Shown here: positions 1 through 7,989 of the stretch, piece by piece
Numbering within the stretch: the first letter of the stretch is position 1
Layout of the letters: each line of letters starts with the position of its first letter
Source: Elusimicrobiota bacterium
GTDB lineage: Bacteria; Elusimicrobiota; Elusimicrobia; 2-02-FULL-39-32
Assembly: GCA_016180425.1 (NCBI GenBank)
Contig: JACPBF010000023.1
Coordinates: 1 to 57,110 of the forward strand
Direction: 5' to 3'
Length of the DNA: 57,110 bases
The notes under the pieces: model-generated
What the model saw: the letters and a program-made list of their open reading frames with translations, nothing else
Told to the model about the DNA's origin: nothing
Database searches by the model: none
Position numbers and translations under genes: made by a program

Positions 1-210
1 ATGTTGGAGCGGTCCAGCTTTTAGGATCAGATGTTGGAGCAGTCCAGCTTTTAGGATCAGATGTTGGAGCGGTCCAGCTTGTTGGATCAGATGTTGGAGA
101 GGTCCAGCTTTTAGGATCGGATGTTGGGGCGGTCCAGCTTTTAGGATCAGATGTTGGAGCAGTCCAGCTTTTAGGATCAGATGTTGGAGCAGTCCAGCTT
201 TTAGGATCAG
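1..210. repeat. 30-bp direct tandem repeat, seven copies
   Basis: Seven head-to-tail 30-bp units beginning ATGTTGGAGC and ending GGATCAG, with no spacers. A diverged partial unit follows to about 240. Units differ by scattered single bases: copies 3 and 4 carry changes that alter Lys to Thr and Ala to Ser. The period is a multiple of three and encodes the decapeptide of the minus-strand gene, so it is a coding minisatellite. The true copy number is unknown because the window begins inside it. Confidence 0.95.
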
Positions 211-559
211 ATGTTGGAGCAGTAGGGCTATCAGGAGGATTAGGCTCTTCAGGTGGTTCAGGCAGGTTACCCATCGCATATTTATTTGCTTCACTTATAT
301 TTTGTATAGGTGTCATCTTCAAATTTTTCATGCCCGCTTGTTTTACGGTAGTAATAGGTTCCTTATTAGAGTTACTTTCAAAGACAGTTGGAGAAGGTTC
401 AGGTGGCATTGCATTAGGGATAGCGGAATTTATATTAAAAGAAGGAAATAAAAATATTATGAGAAGAAATGTTATAAAATAATTTAAATTAAATTTTTTT
501 ATTTTTAATTTATTATGATCAGTATAATTATAAAATTTAAATTTAGTTTGTCTGTTCAT
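1..559 (-). CDS. Secreted decapeptide-repeat protein (3' end missing at window edge)
   Basis: An open frame reads leftward from ATG at 559 with no stop before base 1, so at least 186 residues are present. A GAGG ribosome-binding site lies six bases before the ATG. Residues 1-21 are polar and basic, then about 20 hydrophobic residues (LNYFITFLLIIFLFP) ending near NINSA look like a signal peptide or membrane anchor. Residues about 45-115 are a Pro/Asn/Glu-rich linker (PEPPEEPNPP). From about residue 117 the protein is a perfect-register tandem repeat of ten residues, SDPKSWTAPT, with seven copies before the edge and a few substitutions. I do not recognise a family. Pro/Ser/Thr-rich short repeats usually form extended surface stalks or cell-wall-type spacers, so a surface role is an inference only. 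Confidence 0.7.
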   Translation of the reverse strand, partial: MNRQTKFKFYNYTDHNKLKIKKFNLNYFITFLLIIFLFPSFNINSAIPNAMPPEPSPTVFESNSNKEPITTVKQAGMKNLKMTPIQNISEANKYAMGNLPEPPEEPNPPDSPTAPTSDPKSWTAPTSDPKSWTAPTSDPKSWTAPTSDPKSWTSPTSDPTSWTAPTSDPKSWTAPTSDPKSWTAPT

Positions 560-586
560 TTTTAGCCTCACTTAGCTAATAAAACA

Positions 587-614
587 CTCCTTTCCCTAAA
601 TCTAGGAAAAGGAG
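587..614. other. Inverted repeat in the leader of the repeat-protein gene
   Basis: CTCCTTTCC and GGAAAAGGAG flank an eight-base loop, with one bulged base. It lies about 30 bases upstream of the minus-strand ATG at 559 and has no U-tract on either side, so it is not a normal intrinsic terminator. The arms contain AGGAG-like sequence, so it could affect translation. Function is not shown. Confidence 0.4.
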
Positions 615-769
615 CGAATACTGTTTGTTGTTTTTATCGAATTCATACATATTAAGTATTGCCTGAATATTGTAATTTGTCAAGGGATATATATGTTTAT
701 ATGTTTTTAAATCTAATTTTAATCCCAGCCTAAAGTCTTGAGAAAGCCAATGCTTAAAAGACTTTTAGT

Positions 770-838
770 AAGCCGTGTGAATCGAAAAGCTCACACAAGG
801 TTTGAAAGGGAGAGACAGGAAACCTGCGCTATCTCTAT
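770..838 (+). mobile_element. Orphan group II intron 3' end (domains V and VI)
   Basis: Bases 770-803 form a 34-nt element of exactly domain V length. It has a five-pair basal stem AAGCC/GGTTT with the conserved G-U wobble and AGC triad, a two-base bulge AA, an upper stem GTGTGA/TCACAC and a GAAA-containing loop. It is followed by TGAAAGGGAG and a hairpin (CAGG-AAA-CCTG with GAGA/TCTC below) ending CTATCTCTAT, which matches the domain VI and 3' boundary style of bacterial class C introns. No reverse transcriptase or domains I-IV are visible upstream, so this is a truncated remnant. A stem AAAGTCTT/AAGACTTT at 732-764 may be the base of domain IV. A cobalamin-riboswitch reading was considered and rejected. 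Confidence 0.7.
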
Positions 839-862
839 GGCGTTTCGCGTCTGACTTTACCA

Positions 863-2095
863 ATGGGGCTTGAGCTAATAGTTCAGTTATTGGAAGATCA
901 AAGAGCGCATTTTACTTACTCGCAAAAAAATATTTTACTTCAGACAATTCCTCAAGTTTGCCTTAAAAATTCTATTCTTTTGAAGGATTTTTTAAAAGAA
1001 TCATCTCTGGTTCAAATTTTGGAATCTGAACTTGATTCGGTGCAAAAAGGGGAAAAGATATTTAAATGGGTTTTAAAGATGAGGTACCCGCTCTCAAATG
1101 GAGCAAGGGAGACTTTTCCCCCCTTTGATTTTAAAAATAAAAATGATTATTTGACTTCTCAAAATGTATTCCAACTTGATTCCAGAAAAAAATTAATTAA
1201 TCGTTATTATTATGGCAAAGGAATTTTTGATTTAAAAGAATATGTGGTTTCTTTAATCCGTTCTTGTCCTTTAGATTGCGCTTATTGTTTCTTAAGGGAA
1301 GTATATGATGATCCGCGCTTTAAGGTATTGCCAGACATAGAGAAGATTAAAGCAGAATTAAGATTAATTAGAGATCAAGAAAATGGAGTTGTTTATTTGA
1401 ATGCAGGCGAGAATGCAGACAGTCTTATTTTTGATCTTGAATTTGGATTGATAGGAAAGTTGTGGAAAGTCATTCAGGATTTTTCTAATGTTATTGTTGA
1501 GTTTAGGAGTAAAACCAATAAAATTGAAAATTTGTTTAAAATAAAGGATCATCAAAAAAGAATTATCCTGGCATTTAGTTTAAATCCAGAAGAAGATCGA
1601 GCGCTTTTTGAATCAAATACAGCAGTGATACAGGAAAGGATTTTAGCCATGAAGCAACTTGCAGAGAATGGTTTTGCCTTGGGCTTAAGATTTGAGCCTA
1701 TTCTTTATACCAAGAATTATAAGGAGAAGTATAAAAGACTCTTTGCAGATTTATTTTCCCGTGTTCCCCCATCTCAAGTCCATTCTATCTCTTTAGGTTG
1801 CTTAAGGTTAACCAAAGGATTAGCAAGAATTTTAGGAGATTCTCATCCAAGTGTAATGGCTGAAGAATGGATTTTAGCTGAGGATCAAAAAGTTCGCTAT
1901 TTTAGAGGAATACGAGTCGAGATATATCAGAATTTATTGGAGCTATTAAAGGAATATTTTGGGGATGAGAAAAAAATTGTTTTAAGCACTGAACCGGTTT
2001 TGGTATGGAAAGAGTCCGGCGTCAGTTTAAAAACTATGCCTGAGATTTGCCAATCAGTTGAGAAGCAGAATCTTAAATGCAATATTCGGGTTTAA
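863..2095 (+). CDS. splB: Spore photoproduct lyase-like radical SAM protein
   Basis: 410 residues. The radical-SAM iron-sulfur motif is CPLDCAYC at Cys135, Cys139 and Cys142, with the SPL-type CX3CX2C spacing followed by FL. Further SPL hallmarks are VEFRSKTN, a SLNPEE segment with a following NTAVIQERI run, and GLRFEPILY. The enzyme family uses S-adenosylmethionine to reverse the spore photoproduct (a thymine dimer) in UV-damaged DNA; homologues occur in non-sporulating bacteria, where the substrate is less certain. The ATG at 863 has no clear Shine-Dalgarno sequence and lies about 25 bases after the intron remnant. The frame is open back to 806 without another ATG. It converges with hipA, and the two stop regions overlap by four bases. 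Confidence 0.8.
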   Translation: MGLELIVQLLEDQRAHFTYSQKNILLQTIPQVCLKNSILLKDFLKESSLVQILESELDSVQKGEKIFKWVLKMRYPLSNGARETFPPFDFKNKNDYLTSQNVFQLDSRKKLINRYYYGKGIFDLKEYVVSLIRSCPLDCAYCFLREVYDDPRFKVLPDIEKIKAELRLIRDQENGVVYLNAGENADSLIFDLEFGLIGKLWKVIQDFSNVIVEFRSKTNKIENLFKIKDHQKRIILAFSLNPEEDRALFESNTAVIQERILAMKQLAENGFALGLRFEPILYTKNYKEKYKRLFADLFSRVPPSQVHSISLGCLRLTKGLARILGDSHPSVMAEEWILAEDQKVRYFRGIRVEIYQNLLELLKEYFGDEKKIVLSTEPVLVWKESGVSLKTMPEICQSVEKQNLKCNIRV

Positions 2096-3336
2096 TGAAT
2101 GAGGCTGGCAATGCTTTTATTAGATAAGGTAGTGATATGGTTACAGATATTCTCAACAATTTTTTTACACTCATATTTTGCACAAAATTCCTCTGCAAGT
2201 TGCTTGGCTACGTTGGGTAATCTTTCACTCATTTCTTGTACAATTTTCAGAATAGCTTTATCTTGAACAGCTGCGGCTTGAGCCAACGCTTGCCAATTTT
2301 GAAGGAAAATCCATTTTACACGATCCTCCCCGCCAATTCGCATTGCTAGTTTACTAGAAAGCGAGGGGTAAACTATTGTAGAAATAAGGTCGTAATAAGG
2401 GGCGATTTGATAGTTTTCCTTAGTGATGAGCATGGAGATATTTTTAGCATGGGTATCACAGTTTCCAATCAGAACATTAAAAACTACCCATTGAATGAGA
2501 ATTTTTTTGTCTATAATCGGTTGAGTTCCAAAGTCAGAAATGAGTGAGAAACATTTTTTAAGATCTGGACCACCTTCTGTTTCATATTTTCTTGCATAAC
2601 TATAACCCAGGGCTTGACAGAAATCTTCTTGATGAAGTCGTATCAGTTTATTTTGTTCATTCTTTTTTCTGTCATATCTCTCTACTAAATAGACAGGCTG
2701 CTTATTTTTTAAGATTGAGACTTTTGGAACAGGAAGCCCAATGTTTTTAGCCAAATTCATGCAAAAGGCCTCGTTCTCAATGATATTGTCAAATCCTGGG
2801 ATATTTGGCTTCAAGATATGGGAGCTAGGATAAGAGCCGCGAGGCATGTAGATTTTCCCATCTTGTAAATAAACTGGCAATTTCTGTTGAGCGCCGGCCA
2901 AAGAAAGACGCAGATTTTCTTTCCAAATTAGCAATGGGCTAGAGAGCATTTCTAAAATCATTGAATCAAGCTCTTCAGATGTGATGAGATCATAATCTCC
3001 CTGATCAGAAAATTTTTCTCCTTCTGCTAACAAGGAGATGGCTCCTGCACAATCACCTCCCAAGGCTTTTAGCAGTTCAAAATCATTTGTTTCAGAAATA
3101 CCAAGCTTACGAGAAATTAATATTCGAACATTTCCTTCTGGAAGTAGGTTAGTGAAAAAAAAGCGGCAGATGGAGTCTGGAAAAGGTTCTTCTTGAAGTG
3201 GAAGGCGGATAGATAATGGTATTGCTGTTTGGTCGATCCACTCCAAAGCATATTGGAATACGAAATTTTCCCTATTGTCTAGCCTAAGTTGGCCAACAAG
3301 ATTTGTTCCCCAATAAACCTGAAGCAGTTCACCCAT
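2092..3336 (-). CDS. hipA: HipA-type serine/threonine kinase toxin
   Basis: 414 residues, a normal HipA length. The N-terminal subdomain (about 1-100) carries GDCAGAISLL. The kinase part shows SLAGAQ.K at 145-152, HILKP at 173-177, the catalytic loop GNCDTHAKN at 291-299 and the metal-binding YYDL at 314-317, so catalytic residues look intact. Family knowledge: HipA phosphorylates glutamyl-tRNA synthetase or other targets and induces growth arrest, and it is neutralised by HipB. It overlaps the upstream hipB by eight bases, indicating translational coupling in one operon read from the promoter at 3636-3664. Confidence 0.92.
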   Translation of the reverse strand: MGELLQVYWGTNLVGQLRLDNRENFVFQYALEWIDQTAIPLSIRLPLQEEPFPDSICRFFFTNLLPEGNVRILISRKLGISETNDFELLKALGGDCAGAISLLAEGEKFSDQGDYDLITSEELDSMILEMLSSPLLIWKENLRLSLAGAQQKLPVYLQDGKIYMPRGSYPSSHILKPNIPGFDNIIENEAFCMNLAKNIGLPVPKVSILKNKQPVYLVERYDRKKNEQNKLIRLHQEDFCQALGYSYARKYETEGGPDLKKCFSLISDFGTQPIIDKKILIQWVVFNVLIGNCDTHAKNISMLITKENYQIAPYYDLISTIVYPSLSSKLAMRIGGEDRVKWIFLQNWQALAQAAAVQDKAILKIVQEMSERLPNVAKQLAEEFCAKYECKKIVENICNHITTLSNKSIASLIH

Positions 3337-3565
3337 CTGTCAATTCTTTTTTCTTGATCAAGACAACTAGTCCAAAAGTTTTTAGGACTTGAAGAGTTTT
3401 ACCAAGATGCAGGGAAGATTTTCCATTCTCAAGATCTGATAAAAATCGTGTGCCCACTCCGCAGATTGCAGCAGCTTCAGCTTGCTTTAAATCATTTTTT
3501 TTTCTTATTTGACGGATCAAGATGCCTATCTCTTTTGGTTCTTTTATGCTAGTTAAATTTTTCAT
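3329..3565 (-). CDS. hipB: HipB-type antitoxin, XRE-family DNA-binding protein
   Basis: 78 residues. A Cro/cI-type helix-turn-helix spans about residues 13-65, with IRQIRKKNDLKQAEAAA followed by VGTRFLSDLENGKSS, the typical recognition-helix pattern. Residues 66-78 form a short tail. It should bind HipA and repress the operon through the palindromes at 3573-3586 and 3622-3633. It is encoded first, with hipA overlapping its stop. Confidence 0.92.
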   Translation of the reverse strand: MKNLTSIKEPKEIGILIRQIRKKNDLKQAEAAAICGVGTRFLSDLENGKSSLHLGKTLQVLKTFGLVVLIKKKELTDG

Positions 3566-3572
3566 TTTATTT

Positions 3573-3586
3573 TTACCGAACGGTAA
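3573..3586. promoter_or_regulatory. HipB operator 2, imperfect palindrome
   Basis: TTACCGAACGGTAA has six-base arms around a two-base centre. It lies eight bases before the hipB ATG and its centre is 48 bp from the centre of operator 1, close to a whole number of helical turns. Paired sites are common for HipB-type cooperative repression; binding here is inferred. Confidence 0.7.
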
Positions 3587-3621
3587 TATTTAAAATTAAA
3601 TTTAATAATTTTTAATATTAT

Positions 3622-3633
3622 TACCGATCGGTA
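3622..3633. promoter_or_regulatory. HipB operator 1, perfect palindrome
   Basis: TACCGATCGGTA is a perfect 12-bp palindrome just downstream of the -10 box and over the predicted start of hipBA transcription. A bound repressor would block initiation. The ACCG...CGGT core recurs at 3573-3586. Confidence 0.75.
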
Positions 3634-3635
3634 TT

Positions 3636-3664
3636 ATTATAGTATGAAAACTGAAAAATGTCAA
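3636..3664 (-). promoter_or_regulatory. Consensus sigma-70 promoter for hipBA
   Basis: On the minus strand a perfect -35 box TTGACA (3664-3659) is separated by exactly 17 bases from a perfect -10 box TATAAT (3641-3636). Predicted transcription start is near 3629, inside the operator at 3622-3633. The leader to hipB would be about 64 bases. Confidence 0.85.
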
Positions 3665-3815
3665 TTATTAAAGGAGGGATATTCTTACGGACCGTTGCGA
3701 AATTGGGTGAAAGATTTTGTATGAGATCATTGCAAGAATCTAGTGTACACTGATGCAATGGGTACATTTTTGTTAAAAAATTATGTTTAGCAACTGATAC
3801 TTCCTTGAAGGATTA

Positions 3816-6800
3816 TCACTCATCATCTTTTTCTTGAGCCTGTTTCTTTTTTTCCTCTTTTTCCCTAAGTTTTTCCAGTCTTTCCTCTTCTTTTTCTTTT
3901 AAACGTTCAAGTCTTTCCTCCTCTTTTTGCTTCTTTAATTCCTCCTCTTCTTTTAATTTTTCCTGTCTATCCAGCTCCTTTTGTTTTTGTAATTCTCGTT
4001 TTTCTTGATCTTTTTCTAGCCGATCGTTCTTTTTTAGCTCAAGTTTCTCAATAGTTTCTTGTTCCCTTTGTTTTTTTAATTCCTGTTTTTCAGCGCCGCG
4101 TTCTTGGCTCTGGATTTTTTTCTCTTCAGCTTTTTCTTTCTTTTCCTCATCCTTTGCTTTTTTTTCTTCTATTTTTTCAAGAAGTTTTTGTTCTTTAAAC
4201 TCTTTTTGTTCGAGCATCTCTTCCTTAGTTTTAGGTCTAATTCTCAAAATTTTTTCCTGCAGGGTCGTGCTTAAGATGGAAAGACTCTTTTTTTCCACTT
4301 TTGGGTTTGAGAGCATGCCGGAAATAGAAATAGGGATAGAGGCAGCAAGAGCTGCGCCTGAATAATGAGCGAGTATCTGTATGTCGCATTTTTTTTCAGG
4401 CAAGAAAATAGTCCCCTCAGTTCCAATGTTTAGTTTATCAGATTCAACCCAAAAATCCTGGATATGCATCACCCCATCCTTAAAATTAAAATCTCCTCCA
4501 ATATCATTAAATTGAAGAAGATTTAAGTTTGGGTCAATGATTTTTAAAATTTTTTCCACTGCGCCTATATTTTTAACTTCGCCGCCAAAGGTTCTTAGTT
4601 TTGCAGCGCCTGAAATTTTGTTTAAGGCAGGTGTGACTCCAGTACAATTCCAGTCAAAGGAGATATTCCCAGATTCAAAATTTTTATGAAGCGCCTCTTT
4701 TATTTTAATTCTGCCCATAAATTTGCTTTCTGGAAATTGATTTGAAGCAGAGCTTTTTTCTGAACTGTCAGATTTTAATTCAATGGTTTGAGCAGATTGA
4801 GTTTCGCCTTGAGAGCTATTTTTAGTTGTTAAGCTAGAAAGGTCTAATTTTTCCATTTCTATTTCTAAATTTATTTCGGGTGAGGAGATGTTTTTCAAGC
4901 TTGTTTTTAATTTAAAGGGGTGATTGGCGACCCTGCCAGATAGATTGGGACATTCATAACTATTCCCAGAAAAAATTAAATTCCCATTTATTTTTTCAAA
5001 AGCAATGTTTTTAAAATTTCCACTTAGCTCATCCAGATTTATATTCCCAGTGATTCTAGGGAAAGATTTAAAAGGCAGTTCCCCGGAAACTGAAAAATTA
5101 GGTTGAATTCTGCCAGTTAGATTAAGATTGGTCAGACTGGGAAGAAAAAGAGAAAGTTCTTGCATTGCAATGTCAGGTGAATGGATCTCGGCCTTAAAGA
5201 TTTTTCCCTTGTGATCAGATTCTTTTAAAGATATTTTTGCAGAAATGGCGCTTTTGCCCATTTGAATTTGTAAGCTTTCCGTATCAAAAAACGCAGAAGC
5301 CAAAGAAACTTGAGGAGAAGCAAAAGAAATTAATGATTTGATTTTTAAATTAAATGGCGTGCCTTTATTTTTTATAAAAATTCTGGCAGGTTCAGCTCCT
5401 AAAAGAATTGCTGTTTCATTAAGATTTACCTCCCCATCAATTTCTAATTTTGATTTAGCGCCTTTTAAACTAAAGTCGCTAAAAGCATTTCCTGTAAATG
5501 AACCAATTTTAGAAGAATCAAATTGTTTTAGGAGTTCTTCTAGTTGGACAAGCGATGTTTTAATGTTTAAATCTAAGGAAGGCGCGCCAGAATTAATTTT
5601 TAATATTTTTCCATTCGCTTTAACTTCTGCTTGCAAGGCGCGCAGTTCAAGATTAGAGAATTCAACATTCTCCTTATTTTTAATTTGACCATTAAAATGG
5701 AGTTCTAAACTAGAGCCGCTTTCCTTATTAAAAAAGTTGGGTAAAATAACTTTAGTTTTTGTGGCATCCGCTTTAAAAGTGAGATCCAACTGATTTGGAT
5801 TGCCATTGATAGAGGCATCAAAATTTAGGCTATCCTTTATTTCTAATCCCTTTGGTAGTTTAGGTTGTAAAGCATTTGTGATCTCATCTAATAAAAGGTT
5901 GGTTCCTTTCAAATTTAAGGAGAAGACGGGATCATTGGATATAGGATTTACAATTTTTCCTGAAGTTTCTATTAACGATTCTTTATATTTTAGATTAGCT
6001 TTAGAATATTCAATGGTTTCAAGCTCTTTTGAATTCCATTCCCCCGCTAGATCCAATTCTAAAGGAATTCCTTTATCTTTTTTAATCGTTGGAGAAAATT
6101 GAATCTCAGTTTCTTTAAAGTCCGCTAAGATTGAAAAGTGTATATTGCCAACTCTTTTATTATTTTTTTGAAATTGCTCTAAATCAAACTTTCCTTTGGT
6201 TTGAAGTTTAATCTTTGGGGTTCCTTTGATTTCAAGAGATTGTAAAAATTTTGGAAATTTTTCTAGAGGGATGATTTTTATAAGTTCAGCATAAGAAAGG
6301 CTAGAAATTTCTAAAGATGTATCTATATTGGGCTGAGATAGGTTTTCAATATTTCCAGTTAAGTTTAATTCATAGAATCCCGGTATTTTAATTACAAAAT
6401 GATCTGCTTTTATCTTTTGGCTTAAAGCATGAAGGACTCCAGAAAATTCTATTTTTCCATTGAGATCTGGAAATTTCCCTGATATTTTTGCTGAAAACTC
6501 AGTATCAAAATTAATTTTTAAGGGTTGGGCAAAGGATGCGCCTTGAATTGTTAAATTAATTAGAGACAAGGTAGCTTCAATTTTTCTTGGGGATAGATCT
6601 AAAAACTGGAAGAAACCTTTTGTTATCTTTATTTTTGTCACAGAAATCTTAAGACCTTTTCCCCCCTTCTCAACTTTTTCTTTCGCTTCTTCTCCTTCAG
6701 CAGTCAAAAGGTCTGAAAAATTGTATGTTTTACCATCAGGCTCTCTACTTATTTTGATTTTAGGCTGGTTAAGTTTAAGGGAGGTTATAACCATCTCTTT

Positions 6801-7097
6801 TTGTAATAAAGAAAGTAAATTTACTCCCATGGAAAATTTTTCGCATTCCACAAAACTTCCTTTTTGAAAATTAGGTTTTTCAGAGCATTTAAATTCTGAA
6901 AGGGAAATGCCTGTGAAAAGATTGATGGAGACATCTTTAAAGGAGACCTCTCTACCCAATTTTTTGGAGAGTTCTTCCAGCGCGATTTTTTTAATTTTTT
7001 CAGGAGGGTATTTAATTTTAAGCGCAAGACTCAAACCAAGTAAGAGGAGTGAACTGGTCGCTATAAAAATTATAAAGAATTTCTTAAATGATTTCAT
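3816..7097 (-). CDS. AsmA-like inner-membrane-anchored protein with charged coiled-coil tail
   Basis: 1093 residues. One N-terminal membrane anchor (about residues 7-27, FFIIFIATSSLLLLG) is followed by an AsmA-type start with PPEKIKKIALEELSKKLGREV, then GISL and a long series of beta-strand-rich segments to about residue 950. The AsmA_2-type C-terminal part includes LRTFGGEVKNIG and a GTIFLPEKKCDIQIL stretch. Family knowledge: AsmA/YhdP/TamB proteins are periplasmic bridge-like proteins moving phospholipids toward the outer membrane. Unusual here is a tail of about 140 residues (953-1093) made almost only of Lys, Glu, Gln, Arg and Leu, predicting one long helix. It is probably monocistronic; the start has a hydrophobic leader immediately after MKSFKK. 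Confidence 0.8.
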   Translation of the reverse strand: MKSFKKFFIIFIATSSLLLLGLSLALKIKYPPEKIKKIALEELSKKLGREVSFKDVSINLFTGISLSEFKCSEKPNFQKGSFVECEKFSMGVNLLSLLQKEMVITSLKLNQPKIKISREPDGKTYNFSDLLTAEGEEAKEKVEKGGKGLKISVTKIKITKGFFQFLDLSPRKIEATLSLINLTIQGASFAQPLKINFDTEFSAKISGKFPDLNGKIEFSGVLHALSQKIKADHFVIKIPGFYELNLTGNIENLSQPNIDTSLEISSLSYAELIKIIPLEKFPKFLQSLEIKGTPKIKLQTKGKFDLEQFQKNNKRVGNIHFSILADFKETEIQFSPTIKKDKGIPLELDLAGEWNSKELETIEYSKANLKYKESLIETSGKIVNPISNDPVFSLNLKGTNLLLDEITNALQPKLPKGLEIKDSLNFDASINGNPNQLDLTFKADATKTKVILPNFFNKESGSSLELHFNGQIKNKENVEFSNLELRALQAEVKANGKILKINSGAPSLDLNIKTSLVQLEELLKQFDSSKIGSFTGNAFSDFSLKGAKSKLEIDGEVNLNETAILLGAEPARIFIKNKGTPFNLKIKSLISFASPQVSLASAFFDTESLQIQMGKSAISAKISLKESDHKGKIFKAEIHSPDIAMQELSLFLPSLTNLNLTGRIQPNFSVSGELPFKSFPRITGNINLDELSGNFKNIAFEKINGNLIFSGNSYECPNLSGRVANHPFKLKTSLKNISSPEINLEIEMEKLDLSSLTTKNSSQGETQSAQTIELKSDSSEKSSASNQFPESKFMGRIKIKEALHKNFESGNISFDWNCTGVTPALNKISGAAKLRTFGGEVKNIGAVEKILKIIDPNLNLLQFNDIGGDFNFKDGVMHIQDFWVESDKLNIGTEGTIFLPEKKCDIQILAHYSGAALAASIPISISGMLSNPKVEKKSLSILSTTLQEKILRIRPKTKEEMLEQKEFKEQKLLEKIEEKKAKDEEKKEKAEEKKIQSQERGAEKQELKKQREQETIEKLELKKNDRLEKDQEKRELQKQKELDRQEKLKEEEELKKQKEEERLERLKEKEEERLEKLREKEEKKKQAQEKDDE

Positions 7098-7181
7098 AAT
7101 CTAAAAATATAACAGAAAACCAGATGAACTTCAATCAAAATATTATGAGAAAATGAGAAGTCGCTCTTTCATTTCGGCTAT

Positions 7182-7211
7182 TTGCAATCTATACTTTCAA
7201 TAATATATACT
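7182..7211 (+). promoter_or_regulatory. Possible promoter for the two-component operon
   Basis: TTGCAA (7182-7187) and TATACT (7206-7211) are separated by 18 bases in the 213-bp gap between the AsmA-like gene and the response regulator. Both boxes deviate from consensus. The leader would be about 100 bases. No clear Pho-box repeat is seen in this gap. Confidence 0.3.
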
Positions 7212-7317
7212 TTTTGCAAGTATGATTTTCAAACACAAACTTGCTCCATTTTTTACTCATTCTTTTAAAAACCATCTTTCGTAAATTGCAAAAATTCGAA
7301 CTATCGCAACATCTAAC

Positions 7318-7989
7318 GTGACTAAGATTCTTGTTATTGAAGATGAAAAGGAGATTGTAAGACTTCTTAAGTACAATCTGGAAAAAGAAGGTTACACTTT
7401 TTTTGCCGCTTATAATGGTGAAGAAGGCCATGCTTTATTTAAAAAGTTAAAGCCTAACCTAATCATCCTTGATTTAATGCTTCCTAAAATGAATGGAATT
7501 GAACTGTGCAAACTAATAAGAAAGGAGAGTAAAGTTCCTATCATCATGCTGACAGCCAAGAAAGATGAAACAGATCGGGTCTTAGGGCTTGAACTAGGCG
7601 CTGATGATTATTTAACTAAACCCTTTAGCGTGAAGGAGCTGGTTGCTAGAATTAAATCTGTATTAAGACGATCTCAGGACCAGGGATCAGAAATAGAATC
7701 GTTTCAGATAGGTGAATTAGAGATAGATTTGGAGCGCTATGAGGTTACGTTAAGAAATAAACCCGTTAATTTAAGTTCAAAAGAATTTTCGCTTTTAAAG
7801 GTTTTACTGGAGGCAAAGGGCAGAGTTTTAACCCGGGAACAGTTATTGGAAAAGGTATGGGATTTTGAACAGGCTCCTGAAATTGATACTAGAACTGTGG
7901 ATCAACATGTGGCTCGTTTACGAGCTAAGCTTGGGTCGGAAAGCAACCATCTAGTGACAGTAAAGAATGTAGGGTATAAAATCTCTTAA
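7318..7989 (+). CDS. phoB: PhoB/OmpR-family response regulator
   Basis: 223 residues, starting at GTG. The receiver domain (1-115) has acidic residues EDE near the N-terminus, phospho-acceptor Asp52 in LDLMLP, Thr in MLTAKK and Lys in LTKPF. A winged-helix OmpR-type DNA-binding domain (130-223) contains SSKEFSLLK, the VLTREQLLEKVW loop and a DQHVARLRAKLG recognition helix. It sits directly upstream of a PhoR-type kinase, a porin and pst genes, so a phosphate-starvation regulator is the natural call. No good Shine-Dalgarno sequence precedes the GTG. Candidate targets are the TGTTACA repeats at 9478, 15756 and 55826. Confidence 0.85.
   Translation: MTKILVIEDEKEIVRLLKYNLEKEGYTFFAAYNGEEGHALFKKLKPNLIILDLMLPKMNGIELCKLIRKESKVPIIMLTAKKDETDRVLGLELGADDYLTKPFSVKELVARIKSVLRRSQDQGSEIESFQIGELEIDLERYEVTLRNKPVNLSSKEFSLLKVLLEAKGRVLTREQLLEKVWDFEQAPEIDTRTVDQHVARLRAKLGSESNHLVTVKNVGYKIS

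Noticed and set aside
1-210. CRISPR array
   Set aside because: The 30-bp repeats are directly contiguous with no unique spacers, and they keep an open reading frame.
735-840. Third cobalamin riboswitch, because of GACAGGAAACCTGC
   Set aside because: The upstream conserved blocks (the CCCGC-CTGT block, B12 box and GGGAAGG) are missing, whereas a 34-nt domain V fits exactly.
3644-3724. Short 26-codon ORF divergent from hipB
   Set aside because: It overlaps the perfect hipBA promoter and has no ribosome-binding site; no recognisable product.
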